Shown in pieces: positions 1-5,999 of a stretch of 8,755 nucleotides of DNA; within the stretch, counting starts at the first letter, position 1, and the number at the start of each line of letters is the position of its first letter. The translations under genes were made by a program, and so were the position numbers. A model generated the notes under the pieces. That model ran no database searches, was not told where the DNA came from, and worked only from the letters and a program-made list of their open reading frames with translations. Source of the DNA: Euryarchaeota archaeon UBA463 (GTDB lineage: Archaea > Thermoplasmatota > Poseidoniia > Poseidoniales > Thalassarchaeaceae); assembly GCA_002501805.1 (NCBI GenBank), contig DAOI01000015.1:1-8755 (forward strand), read 5' to 3'.

Positions 1-63
1 GGGTTCGAACCCGCGACCGCCCGGTTAAGAGCCGGGTGCTCTACCTGACTAAGCTACAGACCC
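1..63 (-). tRNA. tRNA-Lys (anticodon CTT), 3' end cut by window edge
   Basis: Read on the minus strand from base 63, the sequence folds as a tRNA: acceptor 5' strand GGGTCTG, TA at positions 8-9, a D-arm with stem GCTT/GAGC, an anticodon stem CCCGG/CCGGG closing the loop CTCTTAA, and the T-arm sequence GCGGGTTCGAAC. The anticodon is CTT (bases 29-27), which reads the lysine codon AAG. The 3' half of the T stem, the acceptor 3' strand and any CCA lie beyond base 1, so the gene is partial. It lies 45 bases downstream of rpiA on the same strand and has its own TATA-like box at the expected distance, so it is probably transcribed separately. The anticodon assignment is direct from the fold. Confidence 0.95.
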
Positions 64-84
64 GACCTTCCGAATGGCTATTCC

Positions 85-92
85 GATTTAAT
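85..92 (-). promoter_or_regulatory. TATA-like box of the tRNA-Lys gene
   Basis: The minus-strand sequence ATTAAATC is centred about 25-26 bases upstream of the tRNA 5' end at base 63. That is the standard spacing of an archaeal TATA box to the transcription start. The surrounding rpiA-tRNA spacer is otherwise not AT-rich. The role is inferred from position and composition only. Confidence 0.45.
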
Positions 93-108
93 GGCCTCGG
101 GTGATAAA

Positions 109-831
109 CTAGGAGAGTCTGCCTTCGGGGTTGACCATAATATCCACTCCTGAAGTCGACGCAACGAATACTGCATCGCATATCCCCACGAAGAGGCCGA
201 CCTCGACTACTCCATCGATTACAGATATCATACGCTCCATTTCACCTGGATTAGTAATAGTGGGACCGAACTCGCAGTCTAGGATATAGCCATCATTATC
301 AGTGACATAGATTTTATCTTCGTCCCGGGCATTTGTCATTTTACGCCTCAAGAGGACCTTTCCTGGACAGATGTTAGATATCTCTTCAATTACGGAGAGG
401 TATTTTTCTGGACTGACTTCGACTGGAAGATTGAATTTACCGAGGACGTCTACCCTCTTACTCTCGTCGGCAACTACAATCATTGATTTTGAGAGATTAG
501 CAACTATTTTCTCTCTTGTAAGTGCGCCTCCTCCTCCCTTGATTAGAGAGAAATGACTGTCAAATTCGTCAGCTCCGTCAATCGTTATATCCAAAGATTT
601 GACATCGGAAATTTCCATTAGAGGTATTCCTAGACCCTGTGCCAGTTCCCTTGTAGCTTCGCTGGTAGGCACTCCGATTATCTCTAGTCCTTCTTCGGAT
701 AATCTCCTGCCAATCTCGACTATTGTATACTTGACAGTTGATCCAGTTCCCAGTCCAACATTCATCCCACTTTTTACATATCGACATGCTGCGATTCCTG
801 CTTCTCTCTTCAGCGCCTCGACATCACTCAT
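109..831 (-). CDS. rpiA: Ribose-5-phosphate isomerase A
   Basis: A 240-residue cytoplasmic enzyme that interconverts ribose 5-phosphate and ribulose 5-phosphate, supplying ribose phosphate for nucleotide synthesis. All RpiA signatures are visible: the phosphate-binding loop GLGTGST (residues 26-32), DGADE (85-89, with the two catalytic-site aspartates), KGGGGAL (98-104) and REK (106-108) with Glu107 as the expected general base. Length is close to the family norm of roughly 220-240. The ATG at 829-831 (MSDVEALKREAG) was chosen because it starts just before the conserved N-terminal helix. The frame stays open to base 1107, but that stretch has no family similarity and would run into the RNase P RNA gene. 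There is no clear Shine-Dalgarno site; a TATA-like box about 26-31 bases upstream suggests a leaderless or nearly leaderless mRNA. It is divergent from rnpB and followed by the tRNA-Lys gene. The stop is TAG. The identification is secure. Confidence 0.97.
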   Translation of the reverse strand: MSDVEALKREAGIAACRYVKSGMNVGLGTGSTVKYTIVEIGRRLSEEGLEIIGVPTSEATRELAQGLGIPLMEISDVKSLDITIDGADEFDSHFSLIKGGGGALTREKIVANLSKSMIVVADESKRVDVLGKFNLPVEVSPEKYLSVIEEISNICPGKVLLRRKMTNARDEDKIYVTDNDGYILDCEFGPTITNPGEMERMISVIDGVVEVGLFVGICDAVFVASTSGVDIMVNPEGRLS

Positions 832-858
832 GGGGTCCCGTAAGCAGGTTTGAAGATG

Positions 859-865
859 ATTATTT
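859..865 (-). promoter_or_regulatory. TATA-like box for rpiA in the rpiA/rnpB divergent spacer
   Basis: On the minus strand the sequence AAATAAT is centred about 31 bases from the rpiA ATG, which would put transcription start within about five bases of the start codon. The AT-rich stretch 857-885 is the only AT-rich part of the spacer and may also hold the rnpB promoter in the other direction (for example ATTATTT at 859-865 or GAAAATGA near 875-882). Either would imply that the rnpB primary transcript starts some 20-35 bases before the mature 5' end. This is inference from composition and spacing. Confidence 0.4.
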
Positions 866-923
866 CCCATAATGGAAAATGAGGAGGGGACCGTTGGGTT
901 CATTGGCATTGACTTCTCGGGAT

Positions 924-1230
924 GCTTGAGGGAGCAGGAGGGTTGCTGACAGTGTACGACACTGAGGAAAGTCCCCTCTCCATGATGCGAGTGGCCCGAC
1001 GCAAGTCGGGGATCCGAGAGGGTCGGCTCTGCAACAGAAACGAACTGCCCCGGGAGTACGATGAATCCGAAAGGAGGAGGTTTCCCGAAGGTAGCTGGAA
1101 CGAGCACCCCCGCTGGAGCAAGTCCAAGCAGGCCCGTAATGCATCAACAGGGCCGGGTAGGATGCAAAGTTGAATGCGACCAGCCGAAAGGTGAACAGAA
1201 AGGGGCTTATTCCCTGCACCCTCACTAAGC
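924..1230 (+). ncRNA. rnpB: RNase P RNA (catalytic RNA of ribonuclease P)
   Basis: This is the RNA subunit that cleaves 5' leaders from pre-tRNAs. The 5' conserved core GAGGAAAGTCC is at 964-974 and the 3' core ACAGAAAGGGGCTTA at 1195-1209. They form the universal helix P4: AAG 969-971 with CTT 1206-1208 and CCCCT 973-977 with AGGGG 1201-1205, leaving the characteristic bulged U at 972. P1 pairs GAGGG-A-GCAGG (928-938) with CCTGC-A-CCCTC (1213-1223), possibly extended by GCTT 924-927 with AAGC 1227-1230. A P2 candidate pairs GGTTGC 941-946 with GCGACC 1176-1181. P3 is a perfect hairpin, CAGTGT 950-955 with ACACTG 959-964. P8 is CCCGAC/GTCGGG (995-1010) closed by a GCAA tetraloop. About 307 nt is usual for an archaeal or bacterial type A RNA. 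Ends are set by P1 and are approximate. It is tail-to-tail with the RND gene; no T-rich terminator is seen after it. Confidence 0.95.
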
Positions 1231-1248
1231 ACTCAGCTTCAGCTATAT

Positions 1249-4200
1249 TCAGTCAGAGTCCACGATTGCCTTCAGGACGGAGGATTCTGAAATCGTTCCG
1301 CCCTCGTCATAATCAAGCCATGGCCCATTCAGAGTAATTCTGGACTTGAATTCGTTGTATACGACGATTATAGTGGGAAGGAGTATGGAGCTAGTTAGTA
1401 GAGCTAGAGCAATTAGGGCCATCATCAAGAGGAAGAAATTCTGCAGACCCGGAATGGCTACAAATAGCCCTGCTGATAGTCCCGCACAGGTTGTGGCAGT
1501 AGTCTCGAAAATAGTTCTCCCAGTAGTTACTACAGACCTCACAACACCAGCGGGAGTCTCTCCTTCGTCCCTTATTCTGTCAATAATATGTATTGAATCA
1601 TCGACCCCGATTCCGAATACTATGGTCCCTATCATTGCAGTAAATACGTTGACATTTACTGATCCGCCTCTCATCAGGAGGGGTTGCCATAGTACCACTA
1701 CTGCGACAGCGGTCATTGTGAATATGGCCAGCCTAGGCGAACGGAACAATACGGCCATAGTGAAAAGTAGGATTATCATAGTCCAGACTGTAGTTTCACT
1801 CTGTGCTTTGTGGATGCCAGAGTTGATATCGATTGAAATTGGAAGTCCTCCGGTCAATTTGGAATTAGTGACTCCTTCCTCTGCTAGAGTGGTGGAGTAG
1901 CATGTTGTGGAATCATCGCATCCCCCCTCTGACAAGAATTCGTCAATTGTATTCCTCAGGCCAGTGGCGTCCTTGATATTGATGTAAGGTTGCCAAGCAT
2001 ACACAAGCGTCTTTGTCTCTCCCGATCCTTGGTCTGCATTCATCAGCATTGATCTAATTTCAGGGCTGAGTGTGTCGAAGACAACATTCACCATGTCCTC
2101 CCGAGATGTCACTGTAGTAAATGCTAAATCGCCACTTGTTATACATTCGAGTTGAAGGGGATCGTCCCAGCAAGATGAATGGAGTATATCCCAAAGAGAG
2201 CGGTCAAAGGCTTCTTGGCCGGTGATGTCGTCCTGAAGGTGTATCGCCTTCAGAATATCAACAATACTTGTAGTATCGGTGAATTCGACATTATCCACCT
2301 TAGCCTGCATTTCATCAATTGAATCTAAGACAGGTATGTCCCGTATGGGGGCGGTCTGGTTCATTGCGCCTCTGTCTGTAGCATCGATAATGAATAGATT
2401 AGTTTGACCGCCACCGAATTCGTAGCTATACTCCCTGAGAGCCTCATAAGACTCCAGGCCTGGAGGTACCTCGTCTGATGAACCTGTGATGTCCTTTCCG
2501 AGTTCTTCCTCCAAGATTAGTACCCCCCAAGCCGTAGTGATAATTGCCACCAGCATTACCACTATTGTGGCTCTGACAGGAATCTTTCCTATGGCATCCC
2601 AAACGCTGTCTAAGAGTCCAAGAGCGATGGTAAGTGACAGCATTGATGCCATAATCAGGGCATTCACTGGCGTCATTGCCTCAGAGTAGGATAATGCGAA
2701 TGCGGCCAGAACACCCAGGGATATGGAAACGTATAATGTCTGATTTGTAGACATCTCCAGATTATTGGGGGTCTTCCTGTACCTCAATAGCTGGATCAGT
2801 GCGGGAACCATTATCATCGAGAGGATGAAGGTGACTGAAATTCCCAGGAGTAGTGTGGTTCCAACTGTCCTCATCGGCTGTATGGGGACCAAGGAGTTCC
2901 AAGTAAGGACGTGGAATCCCAGTATCGTCGTCAGGGCGGATAGGAAAATTGCGTGTCCAGTGGTCATGGCAGCTCTGACGGTTGCGGTTAGGCTGATGAG
3001 AGAGTCCCAGGGGTCGACTGAGAGTGGTTCCAGTCCATCTCTCTTTAATCGCCATGACTCTTCGAGTTTCTCCTCAATGATCTTCTGCCTGTTCTCTTCA
3101 ATTCTGTTGGTCAGATGGAGCGCATAGTCGACTCCGAGACCAATCAGAATAGGGCCGGCGGAGATTATCATGGGCGTCAGCATGATATCTAGGATAACTG
3201 TAGCTCCGAAGGTTATTGCTAGGCTCATCGCAATTGGGGTCCCGCAGATTAAGATGACCTTCGGGTTCCTGTGGAGTATTAGCATCGCTAGAGCCACCAG
3301 GGCTAGGCTTGCCGGCAGCATCGTCTCTACCAACTCCAAGTAAATAGCATCAGAAACATCATGCAAAACCGGAGTCAGGCCCGTTACTGTGACAGCCCTT
3401 CTGTCAGGGATATCATCGAGCCTGTCTAAGTCCACAGTATTGGTATCTGGGTCTATCCCCATAGTTGATGTAAGTTCGTATGTAGTGTAGCAGAGTTCAC
3501 AATTTGCCTCCTCAATCTCGTCACAGACTCCACTGCCATCATCGTCACAATCTGGGAGTATCTTGCCATCTGGACCTAATCCATGAATGTACGCCTCGGC
3601 AAAGGCCAAGAATGCCTTGTGATCCTTTACTAGGCCATTTTTTGGATCGTCGCGCGGGGGTATGTCGGTTGTTGACATATCGAATGATATTCCCATGATT
3701 ATAACGCCGGTATCCCATATCCCGTCGCCGTTAGTATCCCTTACCATGGATTCAATCAGTGAACCAGCATTTTCGACGTATTGGTCTATCCTATCTTGCT
3801 CATCAGGAATCTCATATCCATAATATGGATTGGAGCCTGCGATGGCGCAGTTCTCACCATCACTGATTGGAAGGCCATACTTCTCCATGGCACAGTTGAA
3901 TCTCCATGAAGAGGAGTTTGCTTCCTTGATTATCTGGGCCGGGGATAGTACCCAGACTACTCCGTCATTAACTCCCCTGTCTGATTTATCCCAGTCCAAT
4001 CCCTTGGCATAGGTCCCTGCTGGAGATGAGTCGTCTCCTTCTATCCAAGACATTTGCATCAGGACTTCTGCAGACGTAATATTGTCGTTCCCCCTATCTG
4101 AGATCGAGCTTATCGCATTGTCTGTTTGGATGTATATTATCACAATGTCTGTTGACCATTGCTCCCTAACCTCAGAAAGTAAGTCAGAAGAGTCTGCACC

Positions 4201-4611
4201 CTCTGGGAGATAGATCTCAACATCACCATTAATCTGTTGCTGGAAGTCCATGGCATACTTACCAACCACTGAAGTCAGGAGTAACAGGATGGCGACAATT
4301 ATTCCAGGGCTCCTAAGAATGGCAGAGTAGGAAAGCTCGTTGAGCCTCCTATATGCGGAATGCGTGATTTCAGCGGCATCATCAAGTAGTTGCCCAGCGG
4401 TGTCTAATGCATTTCCTACTGGGCCCTCAGAAAGTGTCTTCCTAATCCTATTTGATGCCTCCCTGGCCGGCTGAATCCTCTCGAAGAAAGATTGCCAGAA
4501 TTCGGCCTCATCGTCTACTGATTCATCACTGGAAACTGAGAATCTGTCGATAGGGGTTTCCTCGGTCACGTACCGGGCAATCACAATAACCAAATGAGCG
4601 TTCGCATTCAT
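1249..4611 (-). CDS. RND/MMPL-superfamily membrane exporter with Cys-rich, Ca-loop extracytoplasmic domains
   Basis: A 1120-residue polytopic protein with the two-fold internal repeat of RND transporters. Membrane segments fall near residues 102-119, 425-446, 451-474, 477-498, 545-570 and 583-608 in the first half, and near 681-700, 940-957, 961-979, 985-1005, 1036-1055 and 1058-1082 in the second. Each half has the RND fourth-segment motif with its proton-relay-type aspartate: GLGVDYALHL (491-500, Asp495) and GIGVDDSIHI (1000-1009, Asp1004). Large extracytoplasmic domains follow the first segment of each half (about 120-424 and 701-939). The first contains two acidic loops resembling calcium sites (DTNGDGIWD, 292-300; DCDDDGSGVCD, 354-364). 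Ten cysteines lie in these domains, in close pairs. A further hydrophobic hairpin (626-668) lies between the halves. The N-terminal 95 residues are cytoplasmic and acidic, of unknown role. The family (MMPL/Patched-like, COG1033-type) exports lipids or other hydrophobic molecules by proton exchange; the substrate cannot be told. The start is uncertain: ATG 4611 is used, but GTG at 4567-4569 (residue 15) would leave better promoter spacing. Confidence 0.9.
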   Translation of the reverse strand: MNANAHLVIVIARYVTEETPIDRFSVSSDESVDDEAEFWQSFFERIQPAREASNRIRKTLSEGPVGNALDTAGQLLDDAAEITHSAYRRLNELSYSAILRSPGIIVAILLLLTSVVGKYAMDFQQQINGDVEIYLPEGADSSDLLSEVREQWSTDIVIIYIQTDNAISSISDRGNDNITSAEVLMQMSWIEGDDSSPAGTYAKGLDWDKSDRGVNDGVVWVLSPAQIIKEANSSSWRFNCAMEKYGLPISDGENCAIAGSNPYYGYEIPDEQDRIDQYVENAGSLIESMVRDTNGDGIWDTGVIIMGISFDMSTTDIPPRDDPKNGLVKDHKAFLAFAEAYIHGLGPDGKILPDCDDDGSGVCDEIEEANCELCYTTYELTSTMGIDPDTNTVDLDRLDDIPDRRAVTVTGLTPVLHDVSDAIYLELVETMLPASLALVALAMLILHRNPKVILICGTPIAMSLAITFGATVILDIMLTPMIISAGPILIGLGVDYALHLTNRIEENRQKIIEEKLEESWRLKRDGLEPLSVDPWDSLISLTATVRAAMTTGHAIFLSALTTILGFHVLTWNSLVPIQPMRTVGTTLLLGISVTFILSMIMVPALIQLLRYRKTPNNLEMSTNQTLYVSISLGVLAAFALSYSEAMTPVNALIMASMLSLTIALGLLDSVWDAIGKIPVRATIVVMLVAIITTAWGVLILEEELGKDITGSSDEVPPGLESYEALREYSYEFGGGQTNLFIIDATDRGAMNQTAPIRDIPVLDSIDEMQAKVDNVEFTDTTSIVDILKAIHLQDDITGQEAFDRSLWDILHSSCWDDPLQLECITSGDLAFTTVTSREDMVNVVFDTLSPEIRSMLMNADQGSGETKTLVYAWQPYINIKDATGLRNTIDEFLSEGGCDDSTTCYSTTLAEEGVTNSKLTGGLPISIDINSGIHKAQSETTVWTMIILLFTMAVLFRSPRLAIFTMTAVAVVVLWQPLLMRGGSVNVNVFTAMIGTIVFGIGVDDSIHIIDRIRDEGETPAGVVRSVVTTGRTIFETTATTCAGLSAGLFVAIPGLQNFFLLMMALIALALLTSSILLPTIIVVYNEFKSRITLNGPWLDYDEGGTISESSVLKAIVDSD

Positions 4612-4628
4612 TCAATTCCAAGAATGCG

Positions 4629-4636
4629 AAAAATAT
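4629..4636 (-). promoter_or_regulatory. TATA-like box for the RND gene
   Basis: On the minus strand the sequence ATATTTTT is centred about 21 bases before the ATG at 4611. A standard 26-base spacing would start transcription around 4606, just inside the annotated CDS. That would favour the downstream GTG at 4567-4569 as the true start. It is the only strongly AT-rich element on this side of the spacer. The role is inferred. Confidence 0.4.
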
Positions 4637-4641
4637 CGTAA

Positions 4642-4657
4642 TCGAGCTCTGTCGAGC
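4642..4657 (+). repeat. Direct repeat TCGAGC x2, 10-bp period, in divergent promoter region
   Basis: TCGAGC occurs at 4642-4647 and again at 4652-4657. The two copies are exactly one DNA helical turn apart and sit between the two TATA-like boxes of the divergent RND and thioredoxin genes. Such an arrangement fits a same-face regulator-binding site shared by both promoters. With only six-base units, chance is a real alternative. Confidence 0.3.
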
Positions 4658-4675
4658 GCACATACAATAGAATCG

Positions 4676-4683
4676 CTAAAATT
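4676..4683 (+). promoter_or_regulatory. TATA-like box for the thioredoxin-VKOR operon
   Basis: CTAAAATT is centred about 26 bases upstream of the ATG at 4705, the exact spacing for a leaderless archaeal mRNA starting at that codon. A second AT-rich candidate (CATACAATA, 4661-4669) would give a leader of roughly 15 bases. The role is inferred from composition and spacing. Confidence 0.45.
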
Positions 4684-4704
4684 GATTAGTGCCTCGGAGT
4701 GTTG

Positions 4705-5388
4705 ATGTCGAGACGCAGGGCGAAGGCCTTACCAAAGGGAAAAGATGAGGATGTTAGGACTATGGCTGGACTCATTACTGCAGGAATAATCAGCCTTGTG
4801 GTGGTAATTTCAGTAATTCTTGCCCCGATACCTCAGGTAGGTCCTGATGAAGGCAATCAAGCCCCCGATTTCGTCGCTGATTCCTACAATGGCGCGTCAT
4901 GGAGCGAGTACAGGCTCTCGGACAATTACGACTGGGACTGGAACGGATCATCCGATAGTAAATGGTTCCTGATATACTTCATGGACACCGATTGTCCATA
5001 TTGCTGGGTTGACGGTGATGAAATGAGTCAGCTTCACTCCCAATGGTCCGATAGAGTAAATTTCGTCACAATTGCCGCAGAGCTAAGCATACCCAATCAT
5101 GATAGTACTAGAGGGGAAATTGAGGCATTCAGGGACAAGACCTCATATTTTGGCTGCAACAGTGACAGAGATGACTGCATTGACAGGCCGGGAACACCCA
5201 ACAACTGGCCTTATGTCGATGATCGGTCCATGTCGATAATGAGTCAGTGGGGTCTTTCGGGGACACCTGTTTCTTTTATCCTGGAACCTGATGGGACTGT
5301 AGCTTGGAACAAGAATAAGCATCAGGGACAAGGTGGAGATGGCGAGGAATTATCAGCGGCATTGCAGAGACTGGTAGGTGGTCAATAA
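4705..5388 (+). CDS. Membrane-anchored thioredoxin-fold disulfide oxidoreductase (CPYC)
   Basis: A 227-residue protein with a basic N-terminus (residues 1-19), one membrane segment (about 21-41) and an extracytoplasmic thioredoxin-like domain. The redox motif is CPYC (Cys97, Cys100), preceded by a WFLIYFMDTD beta strand, and the conserved cis-proline is in SGTPVSF (Pro188). The domain opens with QAPDF, as in TlpA/peroxiredoxin-like thioredoxins. A second cysteine pair (Cys151, Cys158) lies in an acidic insertion between active site and cis-proline. It probably exchanges disulfides with secreted proteins and is reoxidised by the VKOR encoded next to it. The final base of its stop codon is the first base of the VKOR ATG, so translation is coupled. 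The start ATG 4705 is preferred over the in-frame GTG 4699 and TTG 4702 because it sits 26 bases from a TATA-like box and has no Shine-Dalgarno site. The role as oxidase rather than isomerase or reductase is inferred from the partner. Confidence 0.88.
   Translation: MSRRRAKALPKGKDEDVRTMAGLITAGIISLVVVISVILAPIPQVGPDEGNQAPDFVADSYNGASWSEYRLSDNYDWDWNGSSDSKWFLIYFMDTDCPYCWVDGDEMSQLHSQWSDRVNFVTIAAELSIPNHDSTRGEIEAFRDKTSYFGCNSDRDDCIDRPGTPNNWPYVDDRSMSIMSQWGLSGTPVSFILEPDGTVAWNKNKHQGQGGDGEELSAALQRLVGGQ
5376..5381 (+). promoter_or_regulatory. Shine-Dalgarno site for the VKOR gene
   Basis: AGGTGG lies six bases before the ATG at 5388 and inside the last codons of the thioredoxin-like gene. It largely matches the archaeal anti-Shine-Dalgarno complement GGAGGTGAT. 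An internal operon gene having such a site while the first gene lacks one is the usual pattern in archaea with leaderless first genes. Confidence 0.5.
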
Positions 5389-5954
5389 TGGCTGTTATTA
5401 CCGCTCCACTGATGATTTTCCTACTCGGAATAGTGGCGTCTTCTTACCTACTCGTGAGAAGCAGGGATTCACCCGGAGAAGAAGGCACAATCGGGGTCCT
5501 GAATGCCTCTATGGGATTCTCGGCTGTAGGGATAATGGGCTCTGGATGGACATGGTCAATTCACAATTCAATGCTAGTCGGGTCTTCCTCTATGTGTGCA
5601 ACTGAAGGCTTGGTTCAATGTGGGTCGGTGATAGGAGACCCGCAGTGGAACAATCTTTTCGGAATTCCTTGGGGCCTGATAGGTATCGGATCATTCGCAA
5701 TAATCTGGTTCCTTGTAATATCCATAAGAATGGACTTGCACGCCAAATGGTCTTCTAATTACGTGAATTCGCTATACTTCGTTAGCTTAGCAGGAGTTCC
5801 TTTTGTTCTCTGGCTAGTACTGGTCGAATTGACGATGGTTGATGGGGCCCCTCATATCTGTCCCTATTGCACTGTAATTCACATAGCACTGCTGGGAATG
5901 GTGGCAAGCGCTTTCTACCTCAGACAGAGGAAAGAGACGGGTTCGTGGTCCTAG
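5388..5954 (+). CDS. Vitamin K epoxide reductase (VKOR) family disulfide-bond generator
   Basis: A 188-residue integral membrane protein, the size of the bare VKOR domain. It contains the family's four catalytic cysteines: the loop pair Cys70 and Cys78, followed by Ser79, and the CPYC pair Cys158/Cys161 at the start of the last helix. The GIPWGLIGIGSF segment (92-103) after the loop is also typical. Membrane segments are near 3-23, 41-57, 93-112, 128-148 and 160-177. In prokaryotes, VKOR oxidises a periplasmic thioredoxin-like partner and passes the electrons to quinone, replacing DsbB. The thioredoxin-like gene that overlaps it by one base is its obvious partner; here the two are separate polypeptides, not a fusion as in many cyanobacteria. 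The ATG follows a good ribosome-binding site. Family assignment is strong; quinone type and direction of electron flow are inferred from known relatives. Confidence 0.93.
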   Translation: MAVITAPLMIFLLGIVASSYLLVRSRDSPGEEGTIGVLNASMGFSAVGIMGSGWTWSIHNSMLVGSSSMCATEGLVQCGSVIGDPQWNNLFGIPWGLIGIGSFAIIWFLVISIRMDLHAKWSSNYVNSLYFVSLAGVPFVLWLVLVELTMVDGAPHICPYCTVIHIALLGMVASAFYLRQRKETGSWS

Positions 5955-5999
5955 TCCTCTGTCCGATGAACTCAAGTCTGTCAGCTTGCTCCAAGGTAT

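Noticed and set aside
832..1107. N-terminal extension of rpiA (open frame continuing to base 1107)
   Set aside because: It lacks family similarity, overlaps the RNase P RNA gene on the other strand, and RpiA begins naturally at MSDVEALKREAG.
860..1232. Minus- and plus-strand open frames across 860-1232
   Set aside because: They lie over rnpB, whose helices and conserved cores explain the sequence; their translations have biased composition and no recognisable domain.
1346..4012. Several plus-strand open frames of 60-184 codons inside the RND gene
   Set aside because: They are antisense shadows of a single long minus-strand gene with clear RND motifs, with no promoter or domain of their own.
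4699..4704. GTG/TTG start for the thioredoxin-like gene
   Set aside because: The ATG at 4705 is in frame two codons later and sits at exact leaderless spacing from the TATA-like box.
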